From: Collinsella aerofaciens
Lineage (GTDB): Bacteria; Actinomycetota; Coriobacteriia; Coriobacteriales; Coriobacteriaceae
Direction: 5' to 3'
Assembly: GCA_905213325.1 (NCBI GenBank)
Contig: CAJMHW010000025.1
Span: 1 to 29,410, forward strand
Length of the DNA stretch: 29,410 nucleotides
In this document: piece after piece, positions 1-6,806 of the stretch
Position numbering within the stretch: the first letter of the stretch is position 1
Layout of the letters: each line of letters begins with the position of its first letter
Notes under the pieces: generated by a model
Databases searched by the model: none
Told to the model about the DNA's origin: nothing
The model's input: only the letters and a program-made list of their open reading frames with translations
Translations under genes and position numbers: made by a program

Positions 1-399
1 CGGCGCAGCACCGCGCTGCTGTGGGTGCTGGCCATCGTGGGCTCCCCGGTGTGGGTGCCGCTGCTCGCCGCCTTCGCCGCCGTGGCCGTCACGGTCTATA
101 TCTGCATCTGGGTGCTGGCGCTCTGCGTGTGGATCGTCGCGGCGGCACTCGGGGGCGTGGGCGTAGTTGGGCTCCTGCTTGCCGTAAGCGGCGTCACCAT
201 CGGCCACTTCCCGTACGCCCTCGCCTCGGCGGGCGTGGGGCTCGGCCTCGTCGGCGTGGCGCTCTTCGTTGGTGCTGGCGCTTGGGCCGCCTCAAAACAA
301 ATTGCGCGCCTCTCGGCGCTCTGGGCGAGGAAGGCCGCCTCGCCCTTCTGGAAGGGTAAGGGCGAGAAGGGCGGTGCTGCCGCGCATCTCGCGGCGTAG
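1..399 (+). CDS. DUF1700/HAAS-like membrane protein, 3' part (5' end outside window)
   Basis: The reading frame is open from base 1 and ends at the TAG at 397-399. The GTG at 25 has no ribosome binding site, so the true start lies outside the window. What remains is about 132 residues. It is almost entirely hydrophobic, with roughly three to four membrane segments rich in Val, Ala, Leu and Gly, followed by a basic Lys/Arg/Ala tail. This layout is that of the membrane half of DUF1700/HAAS proteins, which often sit beside a PadR regulator, a DUF4097-like protein and an ABC transporter. The next two genes fit that context. The function is unknown, and the family call is inference from layout rather than from a diagnostic motif. 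Base composition is richer in G+C than most of the window. Confidence 0.55.
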   Translation, partial: RRSTALLWVLAIVGSPVWVPLLAAFAAVAVTVYICIWVLALCVWIVAAALGGVGVVGLLLAVSGVTIGHFPYALASAGVGLGLVGVALFVGAGAWAASKQIARLSALWARKAASPFWKGKGEKGGAAAHLAA

Positions 400-414
400 A
401 AAGGAGTGAGTACC

Positions 415-696
415 ATGATCAGCGCGAAGAAGATCTACCTCGCCGTGGCGGGCGGGCTCGTTGCCGCGGGCGTCGTCCTCGCGGGCATTGGCTTTATCGC
501 CTCGGACTTCGACCCGGCCGTGTTCACGACCCAGATAGACATGCGCGACGACACCATCGTCCTCGGCGGCGTCGAGGTGGACGACCCGACGGGCCTCCCC
601 CTCATCGAGCAGCTCGCCGGAATCGGCGAGGTCGACACCTCCGGCATCACCGCGTCCGAGGCCCCTGCTGCCCCGGAGGCGCCCACCGCTCCCTAA
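415..696 (+). CDS. Small membrane-anchored extracytoplasmic protein (DUF4097-like N-terminus)
   Basis: This 93-residue protein starts at ATG 415, set by AAGGAG at 401-406, 15 bases after the stop of the previous gene. The GTG at 406 overlaps that ribosome binding site and is unlikely. Residues about 5-30 form one hydrophobic signal-anchor. An acidic external part follows (…VLGGVEVDDPTG…), and the protein ends in an Ala/Pro/Glu-rich low-complexity tail. Anchor plus short strand-rich segment resembles the beginning of DUF4097 proteins found beside DUF1700 genes, which are usually far longer. This one is therefore either a short version or a truncated gene. Operon position suggests co-expression with the upstream membrane protein and the downstream ABC ATPase. 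No catalytic motif is visible. Confidence 0.6.
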   Translation: MISAKKIYLAVAGGLVAAGVVLAGIGFIASDFDPAVFTTQIDMRDDTIVLGGVEVDDPTGLPLIEQLAGIGEVDTSGITASEAPAAPEAPTAP

Positions 697-858
697 GCAT
701 AGCGCGCTCGGACGCCCCGTCCGTCGGGCTGTGCAAGCCTGTGGAACCCGAGCCTCAACCCCAACCCAACCGGCCTCGAGCCTGCGTCGATTCGTTCCCC
801 GCCCCGCGCGGGGGCCCATGACGCATACCCAAAATCCATCCGAGGAGAAAGGAACGCG

Positions 859-1176
859 ATGACGACAGCCACGCCCCTCCGCCTTCACGGGGTCACGAAG
901 GCGTACCGCGGGAGGACTGTCCTCGGCCCCATCGACCTCGCCCTCGAAGCGGGGCGCGTCTACGGGCTCATCTGCGAGAACGGCGCCGGGAAGTCCACGC
1001 TCATCCGTATCGTCACTGGCACCGCCAGCCCCAGCTCGGGCTCGGTCGAGCTGTTCGGCGAGCGCGGCGAGCGCGGGCTTGCCGCCGCCCGGAGGCGCAT
1101 GGGCTACATGCCCGACGCGAGCTCGGCCTACCCGGAGCTCTCCGCGCGGGAGAATGGATTTGCAACGGTTGCTTAA
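859..1176 (+). pseudogene. ABC transporter ATP-binding subunit, 3'-truncated by an IS remnant
   Basis: The ATG at 859 follows GAGGAGAAAGGAA. The first ~98 codons are a clear ABC ATPase N-terminus: a beta-strand region, a Walker A of the form ENGAGKST (near residues 39-46), and the Q-loop region …MGYMPDASSAYPELSARE. Coding similarity then stops, and the frame runs through eight foreign codons to TAA at 1174-1176. The signature LSGGQ, Walker B and H-loop are absent, so the protein cannot form a working nucleotide-binding domain. The break lies at about 1150-1160. Just beyond it is a sequence that, on the other strand, encodes an IS3-family transposase C-terminus. Insertion followed by deletion is the simplest explanation. 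A remnant of the rest of the ATPase and its permease is not visible downstream. Confidence 0.85.
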
Positions 1177-1245
1177 ACATTTTTTACAGGGACAGCCCTG
1201 CGTTCCTGAACTCAACTGGGCTCATGTAGCCCAGTGTCGAAGGGG
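1155..1245 (-). mobile_element. IS3-family element remnant (3' end only)
   Basis: This covers the transposase tail and the bases just after its stop codon, up to the point where the ABC ATPase frame resumes. The terminal part contains GCAACGGTTGC (1162-1172), a small inverted repeat, next to TTTTTTACAGGG. This may be the element's end, but the exact boundary and any target-site duplication cannot be fixed because the other end is missing. The residue pattern STLGYMSPVEF on the minus strand is the evidence for the family. Confidence 0.5.
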
Positions 1246-1330
1246 CAGTCGCCCCAGTCCGTGTATCAGACCTGCGTGCTGTGCCGCCGAGGGAGTTCTT
1301 CCTCCAGTAGGGCCAGTGCGGGACGTCCAT
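1184..1330 (-). pseudogene. Chimeric small ORF ending in an IS3-family transposase C-terminus
   Basis: On the minus strand an ATG at 1330-1328 with a strong ribosome site (AAGGAGG, 1340-1346) opens a 48-codon frame that stops at 1186-1184. Its last residues read STLGYMSPVEFRNAGLSL. This is the conserved end of IS3/IS150-group OrfB transposases (the R-P-H-S-T-L-G-Y…SP-E-F pattern). The first ~28 codons do not look like transposase, lacking any DDE region. The ORF thus joins a host or frame-shifted start to an IS tail. It begins 23 bases after the stop of the PH-domain gene on the same strand, so it may be translated, but no function can be claimed. Confidence 0.6.
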
Positions 1331-1353
1331 CCTCTTCTCCTCCTTTCGGGGCG

Positions 1354-1803
1354 TCAGGCGCCGGGCCTAAGGCCGCACCTACGCTCGAGCTCTGCCACGA
1401 GGGCGTCGTTGTCGGTCACCGAGACGATGGCGTCGCCGTCGTAGGGCGCCTCGATGTAGACGCGGTCGAGCGAGTTGGCCGTCCCCGCCCAGAGCGTCCT
1501 GGTGCGCCGGACGTCCCGTACGTGGGCGTAGGGTATCACCGAACGCGTCCCAGCGTACACGACGACGAGGCGGTCGCCGTAGAGCTCGAGGCGGTTGCTG
1601 CGGACGGGAAGGGCAGCCAGGGCCACGAGGGCCGGGACGGGCAGCAGCGCGAGCCAGCCCCATAGGAGCGCGGGACTCGAGCTCAGGAAACACGCGATAC
1701 ACGCCGCTGATAAACCGCCCACCACAATCACCATGGCCGCCATGAACCACGGGTCTGTCCTGCCGGGGAACACCCGCTCCGGCCGCTCACCCTTCTCACC
1801 CAT
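1354..1803 (-). CDS. Membrane protein with C-terminal bacterial PH-like (bPH) domain
   Basis: This 149-residue protein starts at the ATG 1803-1801, preceded by GGGAGG (about 1808-1815), and stops at 1356-1354. Longer upstream in-frame starts lack a ribosome site and read through non-coding-looking sequence. Residues about 19-40 and 44-66 are two membrane helices separated by a Trp-containing turn. Residues about 68-145 form a strand-rich module beginning PVRSNRLELYGDRLVVV, with later …AHVRDVRR… and …YIEAPYDGDAIVSV…. That is the usual arrangement of bPH_4/DUF1200-type proteins (two helices, then a PH-like barrel). The role of such proteins is mostly unknown; they are presumed membrane-associated. 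It runs opposite to the ABC remnant and shares its high-G+C composition. Confidence 0.7.
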   Translation of the reverse strand: MGEKGERPERVFPGRTDPWFMAAMVIVVGGLSAACIACFLSSSPALLWGWLALLPVPALVALAALPVRSNRLELYGDRLVVVYAGTRSVIPYAHVRDVRRTRTLWAGTANSLDRVYIEAPYDGDAIVSVTDNDALVAELERRCGLRPGA

Positions 1804-2194
1804 TACGGCCTCCCTCCCGACGCCCCCCCCCTGGCAGCGCGTGGGGCCGGAGAGTGCCTTGAACCCGTCGCCGACCATCTCGCCCCCCGTTCCGTGGGCC
1901 TTCTGTAGTGGTGTGTACCCCCGACTGTTCGAGGGATGTCGTACGATTAAACGTTTTCGAACTTCTTTAAGACGGGTACGGCAGGATCGAGCAGATTGTT
2001 CGCGCGAGAGGCTCCCCGCCGCTGCGCCCGGTCTCGGGTTCGATGCGTCGACATCCGTCTCAGGTGGTGTCTCCGCTGCGCGACATTGCAGGAGGCAAAG
2101 CCGAGATGCCATGGGGCGCGCCGAAGCTTTGCCCGGGGGCGAAGATTCTAGGGGTCTGACGTGGCCCGGAGGGGAGACGGACATGTAAGCGCTT
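1804..2194. other. Gene-poor stretch
   Basis: About 390 bases lie between the leftward PH-domain gene and the broken coding stretch to the right. Open frames here have no ribosome sites and no recognisable protein. A short A+T-richer segment at about 1945-1975 could hold the promoter of the PH-domain gene, but no convincing -35/-10 pair was found. Confidence 0.4.
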
Positions 2195-2490
2195 ATGACC
2201 GAGGAGCTGGCCGAGGGCCCGCTGCCGCTGTACGCGACCGAGGGAGGGGCTCTCGCCCTCGACCGCGCAAGCCCGGAAGGCGAGGACTACCTTGACCTCT
2301 GGTGCTCGCTTACCATCAACCTTTCGGGTGGCCCCTTCGCTTCCACGTGGCGCATTCACGCTTGTGCCCGGCATCATGGACACGGGCGTCGCCAAGTTGG
2401 CCGACGGGGCGCAAGCCCCTGTTGACTCAACGTTCGACGAGATAAACCGCATGTTCTCAAAACTCGGCTTTATCGATTACAATTCACGCC
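2195..2490 (+). pseudogene. Unidentified decayed coding stretch (frameshift near 2340)
   Basis: From an ATG at 2195 the sequence reads about 48 codons of coding-like, GC3-rich sequence (…DYLDLWCSLTINLSGGPFAS). The protein then becomes His/Arg-rich nonsense. In the frame used from 2292, coding-like sequence continues from about 2345 (…VPGIMDTGVAKLADG…, then …FDEINRMFSKLGFIDYN) and degrades after about 2490. A single frameshift near 2335-2350 would join the two pieces into one ORF of roughly 95-100 codons. The family is not recognised. GGAGGGGAGA at 2168-2177 lies about 17 bases before the ATG, too far to be a confident ribosome site. That this was a gene is inferred from codon character only. 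Confidence 0.3.
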
Positions 2491-2680
2491 TCGCGCAAGG
2501 GCCGTTCTACTCCCCAAACCTAATCTGCCTGTCGCACGCCTCGAGGCGACGGGGCGGCGCCTTCTCGCGTGAGTCAATTCCCGTTTTACTGGTGCGGATC
2601 CCAACATGCCCTTATGCATGTTGCTCCGCCGCTTTCGAAACTTCAAAACCATTCGATTTTCAAAACTGAGTGGGAATAAG

Positions 2681-2732
2681 TTATCGGTACGCTTTTTTAT
2701 AAAATGTAAAAAATCACCCCCATAACCGATAA
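2681..2732. repeat. Inverted repeat spanning the presumed promoter of the DUF4143 ATPase
   Basis: TTATCGGT (2681-2688) and ACCGATAA (2725-2732) are perfect 8-base inverted arms separated by 36 bases. Between them lies TTTTTTATAAAATG, with a TATAAA-like -10 candidate at 2698-2703. The right arm ends 28 bases before the start codon of the next gene. It could be an operator pair for autoregulation; no terminator-like T-tract follows. Confidence 0.35.
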
Positions 2733-2759
2733 AATGGACGCTGAGGAAAGGGGTGCATC

Positions 2760-3995
2760 TTGCGTATATACCGACGTGAAAAGTATCTGAAGCGAATGCG
2801 TGGTTTCTACCACGATGACGGGATGATCAAGGTGATCACCGGTGTTCGCAGGTGCGGCAAATCCTGTCTCATGCAATCGATCGCGGACGAGCTCGTGGAA
2901 TCCGGTGTGGCGGAGGATCACATTATCTATATCGACCTCGACTCACGGGAGAACAGGAAGGTCAAGACGACCGATGAGCTCGAAAACCTTATTGACATGT
3001 CGACCCCCGCAGACACTGAGGGGACGAAGTACCTTTTCATCGATGAGATTCAGAACGTAGAGGAATTCGAGCTGCTCATCAACGGCTACCGGACAGATGG
3101 CGGTTGGTCCATCTTCATTACCGGTTCGAATTCATATCTGCTTTCTGGGCAGCTTGTTACAAAGCTGACGGGTCGCTATATCGAGTTCGAGGTGTTCCCA
3201 CTCGATTTTGCGGAATATATCGATATGAAGCGTTTTCTCGGCAAGCCCGTCAATGACCTTCTCGTGGGAGAGTTTACCGAGTACCTGACCCTTGGAGGCT
3301 TTCCCAAAGCGCTGGAGTATGAGGGCGAGGATGAAAAGCGCACCTATATCAAAAGTGTTATTCATGAGATCTTTGAAAAGGACGTCAAACATTCGAACAA
3401 GATCAAGAATGTCTCGGTTTTCGATGCCGTCCAGACGTATCTCATCAACAACTTTGGTGCGCCGACGAACCTGAAGAACCTCCTTGCGTACTTCAATGAT
3501 GTCGAGAAGATTCCCATCAAGCGCGAAACGCTCAATCGGTATATCCAGATTCTTGTTGACGCGAAGATCCTTTATCGCTGCTCGAGGTTCGATCTCAAGT
3601 CTCGGCGATCGCTTATCCGCGAAGAGAAGTACTACCTGGCTGATCCCGGCTTCTATTTCGCCATGAACACGGATGCGAGGATTAACTACGGACCGGCGTT
3701 GGAGAACGTGCTCTACCTCTATCTTGCATCGCGCGGGTACGAGCTTTCTGTGGGCCGTATTGGGAAGCTCGAGTGTGACTTCATCGCTCGTAGGCGCAAT
3801 GCTTACGCCTACATCCAGGTCTCTATGTCGATTGCCGACAGAGGCGTCGAGGAGCGCGAGTACAGGCCGTTCGGCCACATCAGGGATGGGTATCCGCGCT
3901 ACTTGTTCACGCTTGATCCTCTATTGCAGGAGAGGGATGGCGTCAGGCACCTTAACATGGCGTCGTTTATGCAAGATGGCGGTGATCTTATTTGA
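2760..3995 (+). CDS. AAA ATPase with C-terminal DUF4143 (PD-(D/E)XK-like) domain
   Basis: This 411-residue protein starts at TTG 2760, chosen because AGGAAAGGGG (about 2743-2752) sits just upstream. Residues 28-35 are a Walker A loop (GVRRCGKS), residues 92-96 are Walker B (LFIDE), and residues about 111-118 (SIFITGSN) are the sensor-1 region. The C-terminal half matches the DUF4143 layout: a winged-helix-like region, then a nuclease-like core with ECDFIARR…AYIQVS (about residues 345-365) resembling the D…E/QxK pattern. Such proteins are widespread single-gene ATPases of poorly known role in bacteria and archaea. The length is normal and the frame intact. G+C and codon use are clearly lower than in the flanking high-G+C patch, suggesting separate acquisition. 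Confidence 0.88.
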   Translation: MRIYRREKYLKRMRGFYHDDGMIKVITGVRRCGKSCLMQSIADELVESGVAEDHIIYIDLDSRENRKVKTTDELENLIDMSTPADTEGTKYLFIDEIQNVEEFELLINGYRTDGGWSIFITGSNSYLLSGQLVTKLTGRYIEFEVFPLDFAEYIDMKRFLGKPVNDLLVGEFTEYLTLGGFPKALEYEGEDEKRTYIKSVIHEIFEKDVKHSNKIKNVSVFDAVQTYLINNFGAPTNLKNLLAYFNDVEKIPIKRETLNRYIQILVDAKILYRCSRFDLKSRRSLIREEKYYLADPGFYFAMNTDARINYGPALENVLYLYLASRGYELSVGRIGKLECDFIARRRNAYAYIQVSMSIADRGVEEREYRPFGHIRDGYPRYLFTLDPLLQERDGVRHLNMASFMQDGGDLI

Positions 3996-4021
3996 GCGGC
4001 GGCCAGATCCCTTTGGCGGCG

Positions 4022-4171
4022 TTATCGAACGTGCGCGTTCTCGTAGGCGTCATTAATCTCTTCCGACAAATCGTCGGGAATCAGCGCCTTCACCCTATTC
4101 TCACTGCCATCCTGAATCGCCTGTTCGTAGTATCAGCATTTGAACCTCAGCATATCCAGCGCACGGTTCAT
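4022..4171 (-). pseudogene. MerR-family regulator C-terminal remnant with in-frame TGA
   Basis: The minus-strand frame from ATG 4171-4169 to TAA 4024-4022 is 50 codons with one internal stop (TGA, 4135-4133). The text around it, RFKC*YYEQAIQDGSEN, followed by …ALIPDDLSEEINDAYENAH, matches the end of many MerR-family regulators. There Trp usually sits between Cys and Tyr-Tyr, so TGA most simply replaces TGG. The N-terminal DNA-binding half is absent. The ATG overlaps the TGA stop of the sirtuin-like gene as ATGA, so the fragment looks joined to the end of that gene. It is probably a rearrangement scar, or alternatively a 12-residue coupled peptide of no known role. Confidence 0.55.
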
Positions 4172-5007
4172 GTCCGCGCCGCCGAGAGCAGTGCGCCCAA
4201 ATCGGCCTGGATCGCCTCTGCCTTGCTTCCAAGCTGCAGCGGCGCCGAGTCGCCCGATATGTTTACGCTCAGCAGGTGCGCATCCGGCAGCTTTGCGGTC
4301 ATGCTCCAGAACGGGAGCGTGATGATGCCGGGGGTCATCTCGCCCACGCCGAGCTCCAGCAACAGCACGCGGCTACTACCGCGCTCGCGCACGAAGTGCT
4401 CATATCGTTCGAGGCCCTCGCGCCATGCCGTGCCCTGCAAAAACGTGTCGTCGCGCACCCACGGCACAAGCTGCCAACCGCAGTGCGGGCATCGGGGGAC
4501 ATCCTCGCTGCGGATCTCGAACCCCGCCATGCCTGCGAGCATGCGCTCGACGTAGGGGCCCGCGTCGAAGAGCTCGTCGCAGCATGGCTGCTTGCATTGA
4601 AGGTGCGCGAAGCTTCCCTGATAGTTACAGGTCCTCTCGGCGGGAAACATCTTCTCGACCTGGGTGTCCACATTGGTGCTCAGGATGAAGTAATCCTTAT
4701 GGCCGATGAGGGCCCGCAAGTCGAGATAGGGCTGTGAGGCGGGCTCGCGCAGCATGAAATCGATGTATCGCGCATAGTATGCCCATTGCTGTTCGAGGCT
4801 GGGGTAGAGGTGGTAGAAGCCGTCGAAAAGGCTCTTGAAGCCAAAGGCTTGCTGCCAGTCCGCCATTCCGGCACGCGTCATGCCCGCGTGGTTGTAATGG
4901 TTGAACCCGGCGGCGCTCGACATGCCCGAGCCGATGCCGACGATGATGGCGTCGGCATCGTCGATAAGGCTTCGAAGCCTCATTGCTTCTCTTTCTAGAG
5001 GCGGCAT
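4168..5007 (-). CDS. Sirtuin-like protein (SirTM-like, catalytic His replaced by Gln), copy 1
   Basis: This 279-residue protein starts at ATG 5007-5005 with GAGGAG about 10 bases upstream; a weaker internal ATG lies at 4983. Sirtuin landmarks appear in order: the NAD-binding loop GIGSGMSSAAG (24-34), STNVDTQ (110-116), NYQGS (128-132), where the catalytic His of classical sirtuins is Gln130, zinc ligands C138, C142/C143, C173 and C176, then LELGVG (217-222). A Gln at this position is known in class M sirtuins (SirTM), which act as protein ADP-ribosyltransferases rather than deacetylases. A similar activity here is inference. The usual SirTM partners (macrodomain, GcvH-like, LplA2) are not visible. 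It is last intact gene of the leftward operon and overlaps the preceding gene by 13 bases. Confidence 0.8.
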   Translation of the reverse strand: MPPLEREAMRLRSLIDDADAIIVGIGSGMSSAAGFNHYNHAGMTRAGMADWQQAFGFKSLFDGFYHLYPSLEQQWAYYARYIDFMLREPASQPYLDLRALIGHKDYFILSTNVDTQVEKMFPAERTCNYQGSFAHLQCKQPCCDELFDAGPYVERMLAGMAGFEIRSEDVPRCPHCGWQLVPWVRDDTFLQGTAWREGLERYEHFVRERGSSRVLLLELGVGEMTPGIITLPFWSMTAKLPDAHLLSVNISGDSAPLQLGSKAEAIQADLGALLSAART

Positions 5008-5693
5008 CGGGCAATCTCCTCAAAAGCCGGGGCCATATCGCCGTCAACGAGAATTGTCTCGCACGATGCATCGGGCGCCAAGGCCTGACTGTAGTTGAAC
5101 ACAATGTAGGTGGCGTGTTCGCAGACGTTCGCGACCTGAGCGAGCATGCGCTTTATGACGCCGTTGCGCAGTCCCACACCAAGTTCGAGGATGGCAACCT
5201 TGTGGTTGCGATGGGCTTGCACAAGGTGTGCGAGCTCTTCGAGCTGTGCCATGGCGAGGGCATCTGGATGGGCGAGACGCCGCTCGTCAATCGACGTGCG
5301 TATGCTCCCCTCCGTTTCGAGCACGCTGTTCTCGTTGAACCCTGCACGTGCGAAGTGTCCGTCGATATTGCACGTGATCACGAAGGTGTCAGCGTGCTCC
5401 GTAAGATGCCGCAGCCTGTTCATGAGTGGGCTGGGCTCATACTCGACATACTCCTTTTGATGGAACCGCTCGGCCCATCGGCGTCGTACGTTTGCATCTA
5501 GAGAGGCGAGCCCCTGCAGTATGCAGCCGATGCCGTCGGCCTGGGCGAGGTCCCCGTACGCCTCTCGGAAATGGGCGTCGGCGCAGAAGAGATTGAGCCC
5601 CTCCGCTATGTCGAGCCCGTTGCTGGCGCCGATGATGACAAGATCCGCCTCGGCAAGTGCCTGGCCGATACGAACCGCTTTTACCGTTTCCAT
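4995..5693 (-). CDS. Degenerate sirtuin-like protein lacking zinc ligands, copy 2
   Basis: This 232-residue protein starts at ATG 5693-5691, 3 bases after the stop of the upstream copy, with a GGGTAGG-like ribosome site. It aligns with its neighbours by order of motifs. The NAD-binding loop is altered to GASNGLDIAEG (22-32), TNxD becomes TCNID (107-111), and the catalytic position reads ETEGS with Glu128 in place of His or Gln. Both CxxC pairs are missing, so no structural zinc is expected and the protein is about 45 residues shorter. LELGVG is retained near residue 170. These losses suggest a non-catalytic or altered partner of the other copies, for example in a heteromer. That is inference; an independent NAD-binding role is the alternative. 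Overlapping, tightly spaced genes imply one transcript. Confidence 0.72.
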   Translation of the reverse strand: METVKAVRIGQALAEADLVIIGASNGLDIAEGLNLFCADAHFREAYGDLAQADGIGCILQGLASLDANVRRRWAERFHQKEYVEYEPSPLMNRLRHLTEHADTFVITCNIDGHFARAGFNENSVLETEGSIRTSIDERRLAHPDALAMAQLEELAHLVQAHRNHKVAILELGVGLRNGVIKRMLAQVANVCEHATYIVFNYSQALAPDASCETILVDGDMAPAFEEIARCRL

Positions 5694-5696
5694 GCG

Positions 5697-6663
5697 CTAC
5701 CTACCCAGCGTCTTGCGCACGTCGGCGAGCACGTCGGCGATATCGGCACGAACGGCGAGCCCCCGGTCCTCGATCGCGCGGGGGAGAAACTGCGTCTTGT
5801 TGTTTACGGCGATGTAGCTGGCCTGCGGCAACTGCGCCGTGAGGGCCCAGAACGGCTCCTGGATAAACGCAGGCGTCATGCGGCCCACGCCCAGCTCGAG
5901 GAAGAGGATCCTCTGCCGCGCGTGCGCGTCGAGCCAGTCGGACACCTTGCGGTACTGCTCCTCGTAGAGCTCGCCCTGCAGGAAGTTGCCGTAGCCGCGA
6001 ACCCAAGGGAACGCCTCTGCCCCGCAGTGCGGGCAGCGTGGCACGAGCTCTGTCGGAACCTCTAGGCCGTCTCCCATGGCCTCTACCATACGAGAGACCG
6101 GCTCGATGGCGTCCCATACCTCGTTCGTACAGCAACGGGAGCACTGGAAGAAGCGGTGGTCGCCTTGGATTTCTGCCACCTTCTCCCAAGGGTAGATTTT
6201 CATGAACTGCGTGTCCTGGTTGGTGGTGAGAACGAAGAAGTCTTTCTCGGTAAGAATGGCGTCGAGATTTTTTGAAGGGCTCGCGCAGCGGGGCGTTGAG
6301 CGTGGTGTCGAGGAAGGTGGCAAGGTAGCCCCAGCGCGACTCGGCGGTGGGCCAGCGGTAGGACGACCCTTCAAAAGCGCCCCTGAAACCGTAGCGCTCG
6401 GCGAATTTGCCGAAATGCCTGCGATAGGTCGCGTTGTCCTCGTAGTAGAAGTCGCCGCCGCCCGCCGCGGAGAGCCCGGAGGCCCCGCCTACAAGCACGC
6501 AATCGGCTTCATCGATCATGCGGGCAAACGTTTCGATTTGCTGGTCGTAGGGCTCGGGCTCGCGGGCACTCAGCTCATAGGGCGTGCCGCCGGTGCGGTA
6601 GGCGGTCTGATGGGAAAACGATTGGTTGGTGAGTTCGATAACGAGCCGCTCGTATAGAGTCAC
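5697..6663 (-). pseudogene. Sirtuin-like gene (SirTM-like), copy 3, frameshifted at a T6/A6 tract
   Basis: The best start is GTG 6663-6661, with AGAGAG just upstream and the divergent TetR gene beyond. The first ~130 codons carry an NAD loop GGASGLSAAGG and run to …NAPLREPFK. There the frame changes within six Ts (6268-6273, A6 on the coding strand). The second frame continues …NLDAILTEKDFFVLTTNQDTQ…, EIQGDHRFFQCSRCC (Gln at the catalytic His position, first zinc cysteines) and PRCPHCG (second pair), ending at TAG 5699-5697. Removing one A restores a ~321-residue protein. It could be a true mutation, slippage-based on/off switching, or an assembly error. It is the first gene of the three-copy operon and the most complete by motifs. 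Confidence 0.75.
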
Positions 6664-6683
6664 TTGATACTCTCTTTCAACTA

Positions 6684-6741
6684 CAATGAACAGGTGTCTA
6701 TAAAAAGTATCAATGTTGATTTGCGTCAGAGCAATGAACAG
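6684..6741. promoter_or_regulatory. Candidate operator region between the sirtuin operon and tetR
   Basis: The divergent intergenic region carries a perfect 10-base direct repeat, CAATGAACAG at 6684-6693 and 6732-6741. Between the copies is ATCAA-TG-TTGAT (6709-6720), an inverted repeat with 5-base arms. TetR proteins usually bind short palindromes in just such divergent spacers. Binding by the adjacent TetR is inference. Confidence 0.4.
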
Positions 6742-6806
6742 CTTCGAGCTGCTGTCGATAAACGAGCGGCTTCTGGATATTGTTGAGCGCTGCAATTGGA
6801 GGGGCC

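Noticed and set aside
292..1215. 307-codon minus frame over the first genes
   Set aside because: High G+C keeps antisense frames open; the plus strand carries a Walker A motif and ribosome sites.
2366..2450. Possible tRNA-like sequence (GTCGCCAAGTTGGCC…)
   Set aside because: Resembles a D-arm only; no acceptor stem, anticodon arm or GGTTCGA T-loop at the required distances.
6268..6273. Programmed ribosomal frameshift as explanation of the split sirtuin copy
   Set aside because: The required shift is +1 at AAA-AAA-T, which is not a classic -1 slippery heptamer, and no stimulatory structure or release-factor-type signal was seen. A mutation or tract-length change is simpler.
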